This document shows, one piece after another, positions 1-12,636 of a DNA stretch of 64,000 nucleotides. How positions within the stretch are numbered: the stretch's first letter is position 1; every line of letters starts with the position of its first letter. Made by a program: the position numbers and the translations under genes. The stretch is from the NCBI GenBank assembly GCA_003255065.1, contig QAOA01002779.1, positions 68,973-132,972 of the forward strand. The letters are read 5' to 3'. The notes under the pieces were generated by a model that was not told the DNA's origin, did no database searches, and saw nothing but the letters and a program-made list of their open reading frames with translations. The DNA is from Cercis canadensis (lineage: Eukaryota > Streptophyta > Magnoliopsida > Fabales > Fabaceae).

Positions 1-810
1 AAAGAGTAATAAAAATAAAACATGAAATATATAAATAGACAACAACAAAAAAAAAAACTAAGAACACATAATCAAAATGTCAAGAAAATTAAATAAACAA
101 ATAAAATCTAAATAATATAAATGTAAATAAATGACAAAAATAGAGTGATATCTGTTACCATTTTTATTTTGAGCACAGTGTGCTTCAATTCAATAGGTCA
201 TTGGAGAGGAAAAAAAATTGAGGAAATTAAGTAAACAATGAAGGACCAAAAATGAGAAATAAAAAAAAATACATAAATAAATACAAAAAATTAAATAAGA
301 AAATGCATAAACCAAATATCAAACTCTTATATCCCAATATTTTTAGTCTTTCTAGGCTTCTAGTATCATTAGTCATTGAAGAGAATAAAAAAAGAGATAA
401 AAATGAAGCGAACAATAGAGAACCCACGAGTTTAATGAACTAAATAGCATAAGGAAAAAAAATAAAATAGATAGTAGAATATGATATATTTAACCAAAAT
501 CTCACATCTAAACACCCTATATAACTTTGAAATCATAAGCAAAAAGAAAACATACATTAACTAAGTTTTAATCTTTCTCTTCAAACTTCCTTTTTGGTTC
601 TCCTCCTTGCTCTCTCAAATTTTTCTCTCTATCTCTAACTCTCTTTTTTTCTTCTATTTCCCTTTATTTCTCCTTTGAGTTCTCTCTATTCTACCTTTCA
701 CTTGCTCTCACTCTTTTTCTCTAGCTCTTACACAATAGTCTCTTTTATGTTCTCTTTTTCTATTCTTTTATCCATTGGTCACTTCTCACTTTCCTCTCGC
801 TTTCCTTTTT

Positions 811-860
<50 letters not shown>

Positions 861-1249
861 TTCACTCCCTCTGGTCTTATGGTAAAAAGAGGCATTCATT
901 CCTTCTCGTTTTGAAATAAATAGTGATAGCCCATTTAAGGCTACACTATCCTTTTGTTTTCCAAAAATATCTCTTTGAGCAAAATACCAAAATATCTCTC
1001 TTCCATCTCTTTAAATCTTATCTATATAACTTTTGTTTCTTTTCCCTTTTTTTGAGAAACATGTTTTACATGTTTATCTCATATTCTCATTTTTGCTCTT
1101 AGTTTTAAAAGGTACTTAACAAAAAAGAAAAAGTAATAATCAAAAACTTAAATAAAATTGAAATGAAGCTAAATTAAAATAATTTTTTTACACTTTGTAA
1201 TTGAATTAATTTTTTTCAAACAAATTAAAAATAAAGTTCTAAACAAAAT
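1..1249. other. AT-rich intergenic DNA
   Basis: No coding region can be supported. The stretch is strongly AT-rich. A pyrimidine-rich (CT) tract runs from about 565 to 816 and leads into a dinucleotide repeat. Short open frames here are low-complexity and have no recognisable family. Confidence 0.7.
817..855. repeat. (AT)n microsatellite
   Basis: A pure AT dinucleotide run of about 39 bases follows a CT-rich tract. Its length is likely to vary between individuals. Confidence 0.95.
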
Positions 1250-2029
1250 ACATGTCTACAATAATAATGTTATGTTTGAATAGATGGAACATAAGGATAA
1301 GGAAATGGAAAAGAAAAAAAATAACATTCTATTGTTTGAAATATTTTAAAGGAAGAGGAATAAATAGAAGAAAAAGATGCCTAATCCCATTTTGTCCCCT
1401 TCAACCCCAAAATTTTGTTTTTTCCAAATTTGAATGAAAGACAATAGAACTTAGCTTCATCAAATTATTGCCTTAGGATTCATTGGATAAATATTTATAT
1501 GTTGTCTTTAGACAAATTCTAATTTGCTCATTTCAAATTAAAGTATTTGTGAATGTGTACTGAGGTATGTTTTATGTTATAGTTACATCATATGAATGTG
1601 GAATTAACTAAAAAAAGACTTTGTTTGCTAAAAATTAAGTAGATATTGAGTTTAAGCATGCATTATTTTAAAAGGTCATATGTTAGTATTGCTATTTTTA
1701 GGAGTTTGAGTCTAATTCTGATTTTTTTGATCCATGTTGTGAAGTTCCTTTGCTTGAGGAAACAACTAAAATTTTGTTTAAATGAACAATGAGCTGAACA
1801 TAAATTAAATTTTATTATAATGACAGATGGAACATAATATACATATGGAAGAGGATGTGCAAAAACGATTAATAGACCATAATCGTTTAGAACTACCACC
1901 AATAATAATATAACCAAAATGTAAGTCATCACTTTCTAGTACAATATTTTTTACTTACGTAACTTTCTTGATTTTGTTAGATTACATTTTCAACAAATTA
2001 ATTCTATTTATCTGCTGTCTTAGCTTCCA

Positions 2030-2522
2030 CAGTTAAAGCTAGATACAGAATTACCCTGAAGAAAAGTGTTGTTCAACCAAGATATTTTAGGCACATATTA
2101 GGCTGCCACAAATTATATAATGAAAAGAGACTAATAGGTATGCTTGAAAGATTGCAATGAAAAAAAGACAAAGAATTCACCACAGAATATGTGATACATA
2201 AGAACACCGGACAAAATGCTCATGAGGCAGCTGATCTGCATTCCCGTTACAAAATTTCGTCATGGCAAAGTTTGTATTCTGAATATCATGAACAACAAAT
2301 GATTCAATAGTTTATTCATGAAAGACCCTTAGTGGCAAATATCCTCATCCATACGACTTATAAAGCAACTAGTAATGACAGCATATAGAGCTTCTGGTAC
2401 AACTATGAAACTACATAATTGGTCAGCACGTCATGCTATTATGATCGTCGATTATGATTCGGAGAATGAAATTGATTATTGGCTATACAAAAACATTTAC
2501 GACACTAATTGGAGAGAATTAC
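2030..2522 (+). pseudogene. Papain-like (C1A) cysteine protease fragment, left palindrome arm
   Basis: Broken reading frames on the plus strand resemble the C-terminal half of a papain/cathepsin-type protease. They contain a block with the catalytic-His context (HAIMIVDY, corresponding to HAV-IVGYG), then DYW, then a degenerate form of the KNSWGxxWGE motif (KNIYDTNW). Several stops and frameshifts interrupt it and no catalytic-Cys block is visible. Papain family proteins use a Cys-His-Asn triad, and only the His and Asn regions remain here. I infer a captured or relic gene fragment without function. The family call rests on motif order alone. Confidence 0.6.
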
Positions 2523-2535
2523 CAAATCATTTATC

Positions 2536-2990
2536 TCCCCAATTAGTGCTGTAAATATTTTAGTAAAACCAATAATCAATCTCATTCTCCAAACCATAAT
2601 CGACGATCATAATAACATGGTGTGATGACCAATTATGTAGTTCTATAGCTGTACCAGAAGTTCTATATATGTTGTCATTACTAGTTGCATTATAATCCAT
2701 ATGAATGAGGATAGTTGTCATTAAGGATCTCTCATGAATAACCCATGACGAAATTTTGTAATGGGGATGCAAATCAACTACCTCATGAGCATTTTGTCTA
2801 GTGTCTGATACATCACATATTCTGTGGTGAATCCCTTGTCTTTTTCCCATTGCAATCTCTCAAGCATACCTATTAGTCTCTTTTCATTATATAATTTATG
2901 ACAGCATAATCTTTGCTTAAAATATCTAGGTTGAACATCATTTTTCTTCAGGGCAATTCTGTATATGGTCTCAACTGTGAAAGTCAAGAC
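2536..2990 (-). pseudogene. Papain-like (C1A) cysteine protease fragment, right palindrome arm
   Basis: This is the reverse-strand twin of the fragment at 2030-2522. It keeps a longer open stretch than the left arm: a 96-codon frame ends in SHHVIMIVDYG followed by the DYW block. Upstream, another frame carries the segment around KLYNEKRL. The two frames are offset, so there is no intact product. Shared features with the left arm place the His-containing and DYW motifs in the same order as in C1A peptidases. The active-site Cys region is not present. Confidence 0.6.
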
Positions 2991-3765
2991 AACATATAAA
3001 TAAAATTAATCTGTTGAAAGTGTAATCTAACAAAATCAAGAAAGTTACATAAGTAAAAAATGTTGTACTAGAAAGCGGTGACTTACATTTTAGTTGTATT
3101 ATTATTGGTGATAATTTCAAACAATTATGGTCCATTAAACGCCTTTGCACATCCTCTTCCATGTGCATATTATGTTTCATCTGTCATTATAACAAAATTT
3201 AATTTATGATAAGTTCTCTGTTCATTTAAACAAAATTTTGGTTATTTTTTCAAGCAAAAGAACTTTACAGCATAGATTAAGAAAATCAAAATTAAATCCA
3301 AACACCTAAAAATAATAATACCAAAATATGACCTTTTAAAATAATATAGGCTTAAAACTCAATCTCTACTTAATTTTTAGCTAACAAAGTCTACTTTTTT
3401 AGTTAATCCCACACTCATATGATTATAACTATAACATAAAATATACTTCAGTAGACCCTCACAAATCATTTAATCCGAAATAAATAAATCATAATTTGTC
3501 TAAAAACAAAACATATAGATATCTATCCAACAAATCCTAAGGCAGTAATTCAACAAAGCTATCAAGAGTTCTATTGTCTTCCATTCAAATTTGGGAAAAA
3601 CAAAATTTGGGGTTGAAAGGAACAAATTGAAATTAGGTCTCTTTTTCTTCTATTGATTCCTCTTGTTTAAAAATATTTCAAACAATGAACTGTTACTTTT
3701 TTCTCTTCCATTCCCTTCTCTCTATGTTCTATCTATTCAAATATAGTATTATTATATTTTTCTTT

Positions 3766-5042
3766 TGATAAACAAACATAACATTATTTTTTTTTTATAT
3801 GCAAACACAACATTATTGAAGTTTATAAGTTGAGATAAGCACTAAATTAAAAAGAATGAAATATTGTATTATAATATCAATCAAATATTTAGACTCTAAA
3901 AGTAATTCTCCTATCAATTTTTCCTTTTCAATTACACAAAAAAAATCAAATTTGAAGATGTTCTATAGTTAGCTTTTGGCTAAGAGTGCACCACGCAAAA
4001 CCCTTGGCCAAAGGAATTTGTGTCTTTTGAGTAGTTTAGTAGATTTAAGTTTTTTGATGGACGCCTGGGAGATCTGAGTAATTGGTGTTTTCTAAAATCA
4101 ATATAGTAACACTAAGGTTGGTCCTTTAAAGCACTAGGTGTCGACAACAGGCTAAGTTCCAATTTCAGTAACACTCCTCTCTTCTAACTCAAACTTTGAC
4201 ACTTCATACTCTACCAAGTAATCTCACCCTAAGCTCTCCATTTCCTCACTTCTGAAATTAGTTTCAAACTAAAATCTCGTACATAAAACTTAACTTAAAC
4301 CTCTAAAAACACATTCAACGAAAATACATTTTCAAAGAAACAAAGAAGATATTACCTCCATACAACTTAGTATGTGTACATCTATTGACCAATTGCAAGT
4401 AATTTCCCATACAAGTGACCTCATCACTTAGTTGATGGCTTCCTCACACAGTTGAACATGCAAAACTAAAGGACAATTTTTTGAGCACAGTGAGATACAA
4501 TATATTACAGCCACAATACTTTAAATCTAAACTGAATTTGTCAAACTTTTTTTAGTAGCCTGTGTGTATCAATTCACTAAATCTACCTCAGTGCACACTC
4601 ACAAATCACTTAATCCCAAATGAGCAAATTAGAATCTGTCAAAAGACAAAACATATAGATATCTATCTAATGAATCCCAAGCTACAAAGAGTTCTATTGC
4701 CTTCATAAATACAAAAGAAAAGAATCATAATTTTACATGCAGAACATACCATCTTAGGTTGCTAGCATCTAGAACATAATTTTACTAAAACAACGTACTA
4801 CCTCCATCACACTAACAAAAGCTTAAGCAAATCTAGCTTTCTAATGCTTTCATTTACAAAACAGCCATTATACAGTGCAATTAAGCTAAATCATGAAATT
4901 TAATAACTTTAATAAATTATAATGTGCATAAACTATGCTCTTCATTTTCCTGTATTCCCTTTGACAACTAAACCACTCTTTTGTCTTCTCTGAAAAAAAA
5001 AAAAAAAAAAAAACAAGACAGACGTAGTGTTAAATAACTAAC
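3766..5042. other. Intergenic DNA with repeat remnants
   Basis: No gene is seen. About 4590-4700 repeats the outer part of the 1250-3765 palindrome. About 4895-4985 repeats a segment also found at 26140-26190 and 59970-60060. A run of about 20 A lies at 4991-5011, next to the truncated end of the JMJ25-like pseudogene. Confidence 0.6.
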
Positions 5043-6690
5043 CATACTCCTCCTTCAGCCTCCTCTTATGTTCCACAGTCAAATAAAAGGTCTGGCATGG
5101 ATAGGATGAATAACCTATATCATCAAAACAAATGCAATTTGAAAAGCATATACAAATAGAGATTATGAGTTATCAGCATGCAATAACCATAGACAGCCAA
5201 ATGAATTGCCAAATCTACCATAATCACAATATGAAGTATTTATTCATCAGCTAACAGACTGGTAGGTACATAATTACCATCATGGTGAATGCCAACAATT
5301 GGCTATTAGCTCAGCACCCATCATTCTTATAATGAAAGGATGAAAGAACTTGTTTCAGACCATGGATGAAACATTTCAATATTGTTCCCTTAACTACCAA
5401 AACATGTACACTTAAGAAAAGGAATCATTTAAAGGCATTTTCAGAATATCAAAGCTTATATTGACAACTACACTTCTCTGTTACTCTAGACAATCCTATT
5501 GCAATATGAGAATTTTGAATTTTATGAGAAAATGTTAGGAAAATTTTATTATTATTTTTTTTAAGAAGATTCTGTTAAATAATTCCATTCTTATAAGTGC
5601 CCAAGCACAAATATTACAAGCCAATATAAGGTAGGACATAAACAATTATTTCAAATGAAAACAAGCACGATTGGTGACTTGAATTAAAGTAAACAAGGAG
5701 CATCCTCTCAAATAATGAGGCAAATTACTTTAATATTTTACCTGCTGTAACGGACAGCAATTGACATCCCTGAATTCTCTGAAATGTTTCTTAAGATATT
5801 CCTGCAGTTTTGGGACATTCTGTCTCTGGAAAATATCCCAAAGGGCACCTCCCTCAGAGGAATCCCCAACCAACATATTTCCAGAATTTGAAGGATCACC
5901 AATCTCCTTACTGTTTTCTTGATACATTTCCATCTCCCCAACTTCCTTTCTGCCTTGCTCAAGGTTCTGACCATCTGCATGTAGCTAGCTCCCTTCTATC
6001 TTGCTCAAGGTGCATTCCTTTCAACTCCTCTATCTTTTGAAGATTCTCAGGCTTTAGGACTACCTCAGCAGTATGTGTCAACACATTTACCTATATTAGC
6101 CAAGAGATAAAGAAAAGGTATTTTATATTACTCATTGACATTTGAAAGTGTATAATCAGAGAATGACACAACCATAATTTCAAGGACTAAACAAAGATTA
6201 GATCAAAATGCCTCAAGCTACTTCAATGATGAATACTTTCTGTACTTTAAAAATTCAAGCAACTGAATAGGCATCAGGAGACTGAGAAACATGATAGCAT
6301 AAACCGGAAGTCATAGTTAAACAATGTAAACTCAATATATTAGGAAATATAGGCCAATAATAATGTAATCAGTTAATCATAATTATTTTTCTTTTTTCTC
6401 TTTCCCCAAATAGCCAACTCAATAATGGCAATAATCTGCAAAATACTAGGATTAGAAGACAGTTTCAGTTTCCCTGAAGAAAATTTATGGCTTGGACTTA
6501 AAACTTGAACCTGCTTTTATGAACTAGTGACTGACAGAACAGAGCAATGGCTCAAAAAGGCCGACATAAATGTCCTCATTTGAATTTTATTGAAAAATTT
6601 GAAAAAGAGAGGTGAAATAGAATATGTTAAAAGTTCACCTATGACAGCGAACGAAGTATAGTATATAATATTCATGGAAACAGATCTTAC

Positions 6691-7013
6691 TGTATCAGAC
6701 ATATCACAATGAAGCTTTGTCACCGAATCACCAAGTCCAAGCTCCTGAGCAACTCCATAAGCAATGTAAGTCTTTGGTCCGATGTCTGGTTTTAGGCTAT
6801 TTTTTGGCAACTTCCTGGCAAGGTTAAAAAATCCATTGTATGGATCTGTATATGCCTTGTAGGGCAAGGAAGAGATAAATTCAGCACAATGCTGTGGCAA
6901 ACGCTCCTCAAATAAATTAGATGGAGGCCAATCTTTTAGTTTCAATATCTGGGGCAACATTTCTTATCAAAGTGAGCCTTTGTGTACCCAGTAAAGAATT
7001 GGTGGATATTGAT
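6691..7013 (-). pseudogene. JMJ25-like exon with first part of the JmjC iron site
   Basis: This is the best-preserved exon of the pseudogene: 323 bases, open throughout, bounded by AG and GT. It encodes the INIHQFFTGYT segment, [22 protein letters not shown] and TKLHCDMSD. The HCD triplet supplies the H-x-D half of the JmjC metal site. The next exon (6090-5742) continues in frame as VNVLTHT across the junction, which supports the splice sites. Confidence 0.88.
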
Positions 7014-8064
7014 CTATCCCTGCATTTAATCACCAACAACTCAATGCCAAAAACCAGAAGCCACCACTAAATGTCCGAGATGTCAAATTATAAACAGTAA
7101 AATTGTATAATTGTCTATAGTAGCAGAAAAGAACGACAGATTGACAGGATAACTGAGACGGCATGTCATATGAAAAATAATAGCAGGAGAATAAGAAAAT
7201 GACAAAACAAAGAAGGTGAATTAAATTGAATTGAAAACGGAATAATAATTTCCCAACATAAAACATAAACAAGCAGTATATACTATGAACAGACATGACA
7301 GCATGAAACTCTAGAGCAAGGTGAGGATAAAAAACAGGAAGGGGCAACACAGAAAATCTAACGTGACGAGGCAGCATCCCAATGAGTCAATCAAAACAAT
7401 GGGAATGAACAGACACACATCAGAGCTTGAGACTTTCAGAATCAATTGAAAACAATGAAACAGACAAAAATCACTTCAAGTTACAACTCAGAATCCTTAA
7501 GTGGGTTTTCCATTAGGCAAAAGGACTTCATTATTGGACTGGATTCTCTTCTTGATGCAAACATCATAAAATGCAGGAACAGTTTGAAGTGAGGAATTAT
7601 CTAGAAAACAGCTATAGGCTTAGATATATTTTTTTTATGATAGGGCTTAGATATACTATTTTCATCATAAGGCTTGGATTTTTACTTTTTTTAGGTTGAC
7701 ATAGGGCTCAGATATATGACTAGATAATTCAAGAACTGTCTAAGATAACACTTCCTTATTATGTACCGTTTAGAATGAAGAAGTTAACAATATCAAACCT
7801 GTCACACTCATCCTTCTCCGGGAAATGTGGTACCAATTCCCTTATCCAAAATTGTGAAGAAAATTCCATAACATCTAAATTAATTTTCAGAAATAAAACC
7901 ATCCCTCAAATACATTTACCATATAGCTAACTTTGGTAAACAACTAAAAAGTACAATAAGTTGGGCAAAAGAATCACTAGAATCAAGATAAGCAGTTAAA
8001 TTTCAGCAAACAAGTCCTTCCAGTTCAAGATTGAAAATTAAACTAACCTCACACCAATCCAAGC

Positions 8065-9685
8065 TGTCATAACCTACCCGGAGGTCATTATAACGCGGAT
8101 GGCTAAAATAAAAAGAGATTTAGTTTTCGAAATGAAAACTCTGGAGTCGCTACCAATCGTATTAAAAATCTGGGGAACAATTGGAAAACCCCTTTTAATT
8201 TTCTAAAAAAATATGTTTGCGAACCAGAGAAGGTTCGGGAGTCTAATTGTGTATAGGGAAGGTGTTAGGCACCCTATAACACCCGTTTAAACGACGATTA
8301 CCTAAAATTAATTGTGTAAATTAAATCATGGCCTGTTCGTATTTATTTTATCCCTAAAAGAAAAATAGGTGATTATTTAAAATAGGACTTGATTCGTCAC
8401 CCTCGAATGCCTACGTACCCTAATTAGGGATCAAAGTCCGCGTACTTATCCTTACCTCGGGCAGATAGAAAAGCCACTACTATAGGGGTAAGTCGCTCCT
8501 ATCCCTCCCTTGACAAGTAAGGGACCTATGGATGCTAGTCGCATAGAATTAACTAAATGAATGTAAAAATGCATGATATGTAAGCCCATTTCGTGGGCCT
8601 GGTTTAGCCTAGAATAGGAACCAGCTCAACAAATCAGAGGACATAAACCAGTCCATTTCATGGGCCGAGTCCAATCCATACAAAAAATAGCTTAGCACAT
8701 CAAGAACAATGGACTAAATAGAACCTCAGCCAATCAACAAAAAATGAAAAATTATGAAGATTTCTCAAATTGAAGATATACATCTTATGGTTTTAAAAAG
8801 ACAAGAAACACCTAAATCGGGGCTCTATAGCTCCAGAAAAATTTAAAAGACTATATACTATCATAGAAAATCAACTAGCTTAACAATACAGCAAAACTTT
8901 AAATGTAAACTGAGAATAAAGTAGACGTAAAAAAAAATATGAAAATTATATATATTTAAGCCACACATCTTATGATTCTAATGAGACTAACATCACTTAA
9001 AACCATAAGATGAAAAAAATCTCTCTAATGGGAGCAGAGGCGACATGAAAAAAATCTGAAACTAATATATATATTAAAAACACACCTCTTACGGTTCTAA
9101 TGAGACCAACATCAATTAATTTGGAGCCTTGAAGCTTTGTCTAGAAAAATAAAACCAACTACTGCCAGAGCTGCCTAAAAGCTGCGAAAATGAAGAAATC
9201 TTACCTTGGTTCTCTTTCTCTTTGCCCTCTCTTCTTCCTTGTTTCAGTTATGTTCTCTCTATTGCTCTTTTTCTGTGTATTGCTGTTGGTATTTGTTTTA
9301 GCCCTTGCCTCTTGCTTTTATACTACTCACCTTGCACCTAAGTCCTTCACATCTCTCTCTCTATTTGTGTTAACCTCCATCTCTTCCTCTCTTTAAAACA
9401 CTTATCCCCTCTATCCCCTTTTTGGTGTTTCAATTGCACACAATCACTAACTCTCTCTTTTGTTTTTAACTTAGTCATGACTCTTACTTCCTTTTATTAA
9501 AATAAAAATAATAATAAAAATGAAACTCATGCACATGAATCCCACTAGGTCTCTTTCTCTATTTTTTTATTTTTCTAAATCATTTATCCCTCTCTCTTTT
9601 GTTTCCAACTTACTCATGTCTCTTATTTTTTCATGCACTCACATCTCTTTCTATGTCTATCTCTTCCCACACATTTAATTATATC

Positions 9686-9730
<45 letters not shown>

Positions 9731-9754
9731 TTTGGACGAAAATAGGTGTCCACA
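8065..9754. mobile_element. Solo LTR of a retrotransposon, with 5-bp target duplication
   Basis: A 1690-bp block starts TGTCATAACC and ends GGTGTCCACA (TG...CA). It is flanked by the perfect direct repeat CAAGC at 8060-8064 and 9755-9759. No internal retroelement domains are present, so this is an LTR left by recombination between the two ends of a full element. It interrupts a JMJ25-like exon. Removing it with one CAAGC copy rejoins VVDCL to DWCE as in the family. The leader sequence about the GTGTTAGGCACCCT block is common in plant Ty3-type LTRs, but the superfamily is an inference. Open frames inside it (for example 9190-9396) are CT-rich noise. Confidence 0.9.
9692..9722. repeat. (TA)n microsatellite inside the solo LTR
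   Basis: A TA dinucleotide run near the 3' end of the solo LTR. Confidence 0.9.
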
Positions 9755-10502
9755 CAAGCAATCGACGACCTTCACTTCCAAATGTTGTTTACACTTGGAA
9801 GCATTTATCTCACAGCATGCACGCCACATGACAAGTGGATCCCAGCTTAAACCAGATGTAAATTTGAGCGCATTGCTGACAATCACAGGCTCCACTTTGC
9901 TCCAGTGCCACTGAAAATGCTTCAGATCCTCATGCTGGACATCCACAACCTGTGGACAGTATAAAAAGTTGTCATCTGAATCTTCACGAGAAGCCGCCTT
10001 CCTCAGATTCTTATTTCTAACAGCATTACCATCTTGACTCAAACATGAACACGGCTGCTTGGTAGTTTGTGCTACATCTTTAATCTGATATGCTTCAGCT
10101 ATATTTTCTGCTTTCTTTACTAACTCCGAAATCCAATAATCAGTGAATATGCATCTTAGTTCAAGAATACTGTGCTCACAACCATTGTTGTTCCTTGGAC
10201 AGGGAATGCTACCATCACTTGTGGCCTTCCACCCAGATCTTTACCAGTCACGATCCTCAGGCTTTTGTCTCATCAAATGATTCAACTCTTTCTGCCTCTC
10301 CAACATAAAGATAGTCCAGCCCCCTGCTGATAAACTTGTAATCAATTGGACCTGCACCTCCCAGTAGCTGCCCTTGACGAATCTCACAGCAACAGACTAG
10401 ACAGAGGTCAAAAGAACAGTTTCCTCAGCTTTTATGATAATCAAATATTGAGGTGCTGCAATTGACACTGAAAAAGTATATTAAATTAACAACTGAAACA
10501 AG

Positions 10503-10557
10503 TGAAAAAAAAAAAAAAAAAANNNNNNNNNNNNNNNAAAAAAAAAAAAAAAAAAAC
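10503..10557. other. Poly(A) tract with a 15-base assembly gap
   Basis: Ns occupy 10523-10537 inside an A homopolymer. The break probably reflects sequencing through the homopolymer. It lies in the JMJ25-like region between the exons at 10396 and 11124, where the expected zinc-finger exon is not seen. Confidence 0.9.
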
Positions 10558-11517
10558 TGATCAGACTGGGACCAACCAGTAGGCACGTTTTACGGCTATT
10601 TTCCTACTCTATCTTTAACTCTGAAAGCGCAAGCCCTGCAGTGCACAGCAATAAGCAAGGCATATGATAAATATGAAATTTGATTAAATTTGCACCAAGG
10701 CCCGAAGCAGAGGATGTGATTTCATGTGACACTTCAAGGTACAGCCATGAAAATCAACTAAGAGAAGGAAACCAAAAAGGTAACAAATTCAAAAGAAGGA
10801 TTTATTAACGTTCAACTTAAAGTAAACACATGACAAGGAACCAAATCCAAAACCAAGAAAGATCAATAACCAGCCACCCAAATGGAAAACAATAGGAAGA
10901 GGTAGGCCACATTATTCATGCCGATCAAGTGTCAAAAGTTTATTTCAGAAAGCAAAAGAGGCAATTCTGACTCTTTTTACAAGTGGGCTTTCAAAAGATC
11001 AAAACCATGTATAACAAAATAAGAACATGTTTAGTTGTAGCAAGAATACAAGATCATACTATGCAATAAGTGTAGTTGCAACCTGTATGGCAGTAATCTT
11101 TGTTACAGTTCAGAGAAAGATACCTTCTCTCAGCTTCTATCTGCTTCTCAGTCCTTTGTTCTTCATCCAGATGTCTTAGATATGGAAGAAACGCTTGTAG
11201 CAAATACTTAGTGCACTGCATTTCCACAATGTCAGTGACTTTTTCCACATTTTTCTTGTCGTCCAATTTTTCCTTGATACCCTACAAAGAGTACATATTT
11301 GTGAGACTTCACACATACAGTATAGACAGCCATAAGAAAACCAATCTGCAAGGAGGAAAGGAACAGACTTTAAGTAACACATCAGACTGCAAGCATGCTT
11401 TGCAATTGCAATTTCCACGGCACACTGGACATGCCTCAGCAATATCTTCCTCTTTCCACTAAGGAAACCTTCAAAACACACAACACGGTGGAGATATTAT
11501 TGGAAGACAGATGACAG

Positions 11518-12225
11518 CAGTCAACACTCAAAATTATCCACGACTTGTGCATGTTTGATGCATGTTGGGCTCTCTCTTACTTTTTAAATGGCCCAAATGA
11601 AAAAATTCATGTTGTGATTGAAGCAGGAGTTTGCCCACAACTTATGGAGCTTCTTCTGTAAGTTCATAAGCTCTTTACACTGGCCTCTGGTGGCATTTAA
11701 TTATGACATCCTACCTTTTGTTTGTCTTTTTTCTTTTCTCTGGATAACTATATGATATATGGCATTCAATTATTTTTTTCATCTTTTTGCCATTTTTCCT
11801 TTGCTCTCTAAATTAAATTGCCTTGTTTTACCAAATATATTGCAACTAAATAAACTAGTATATATTTCCAGTCTGTGATTGAGAACCAAGTGCTGCCCTG
11901 CCTTTACCAACTCCTTATAGAAATTTGGTCTTTAACATTATTTGATTGACTTTAACAATAATTTTTCCTTTACTTTGTGTTATAGAAATTCAAGAAGAAG
12001 CAACCTGTTAGGATGGTGATAAACTTTGAGGACCCCAATTGGGAAATAAATGGGGAAAAAACTATGCTTGCCCCTACCAAACATAGACTAGCAAATATGC
12101 AACTTAAAAAACCTAGTTGCGCACAGCCCCTTCCATCACAAGGACATAAGAATTCAACAGGACAGAGACCTGGAAGTGCATCACAACCAGACTCCATGAA
12201 ACTCAATGGAAAAAAGGAAATTTGA
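11518..12225 (+). pseudogene. Importin-alpha-derived fragment, copy A, with chimeric 3' exon
   Basis: 11521-11658 encodes part of an armadillo-repeat exon (DACWALSYF, then VIEAGVCP and LLL) ending at a GT donor. After an intron of about 330 bases, an exon beginning at 11986 (after TTATAG) encodes a Lys/Pro/Ser-rich tail with the INFEDPNWEI block, which I do not recognise as importin. In this copy an extra A in the Lys-rich stretch gives an early stop at 12223-12225. The left end joins abruptly to the truncated JMJ25-like pseudogene near 11518. Related copies are at 30777-32809 (plus) and 53350-55391 (minus). Confidence 0.8.
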
Positions 12226-12636
12226 CCCAGTAAAAGGAAGTTCACATAGGAGTGGATGATCGGAAAGAGAAAGAAAGACATGTAATTGGTACTTATATTA
12301 AAAAAAAAAAAGATTTCTAAGATGATGAAGATTATATCCATGTCTACATGATTCCTAAAATTCTAATAGGATCATATAAAAATTTAGGGTGTGTTTGGAT
12401 GGAGTATTTGTAGAGTGTAATGTATTTGTAGAATGTATTTGAAATGCTAATTTTGAATTCCTTTGTTTGTATAATTTTTTAAGGTATTTTTAAAATTTTA
12501 ATGTATTTTTATAGTGATTTTCAAAATCTCAATATAGTGTATTTCAAATTCACTCAAAATAAAATCTATTTCAAATTCATTTTTTTTTTGCCTGGCCCCC
12601 AATACCCCTTTCCCTCCCTCGAGCCTCTAAAACTCA

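Larger units (their letters stand above)
1250..3765. repeat. Large palindrome (inverted repeat, about 1.25 kb arms)
   Basis: The left arm (about 1250-2526) reappears reverse-complemented as the right arm (about 2527-3765), with almost no spacer. Matching landmarks are the DYW-coding segment at 2470-2516 against 2536-2582, the Val/Gln-rich segment at 1930-2040 against 2990-3100, and the segment ending in the AAATTTG block at 1380-1435 against 3585-3640. Identity by eye is about 80-85 percent, so the inversion is old. A transcript through it could fold into a long hairpin. A partial third copy of the outer arm lies near 4590-4700. Confidence 0.85.
5043..11458 (-). pseudogene. JMJ25/IBM1-type JmjC histone demethylase pseudogene, truncated at both ends
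   Basis: Minus-strand exons match the plant KDM3 class (JMJ25/IBM1) in order: 11369-11458 (CPVCRGNCNCKACL zinc-binding block), 11124-11281, 10396-9755 continued at 8064-8048 (CCEIRQGQLLGGAG onward to VVDCLDWCE), 7013-6691 (GPKTYIAYG, then HCD of the iron site), 6090-5742 (VNVLTHTAE and GGALWDIF), and 5114-5043 (VIHPI and FYLTVEHKRRL). Splice dinucleotides fit at most borders. Family members remove H3K9 methylation using Fe(II) and 2-oxoglutarate. Here a solo LTR splits one exon, an in-frame stop follows the DRDW segment near 10239, and frameshifts lie near 10260 and in 5742-6090. The exon with the distal iron-binding His is absent, as is everything 5' of 11458. It is therefore not functional. 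Confidence 0.88.

Noticed and set aside
675..914. 79-codon plus-strand frame
   Set aside because: It runs through a CT tract and the AT microsatellite; low complexity, no family.
9190..9396. 68-codon hydrophobic frame that could pass for a membrane peptide
   Set aside because: It lies in the CT-rich interior of the solo LTR and has no homology or gene context.
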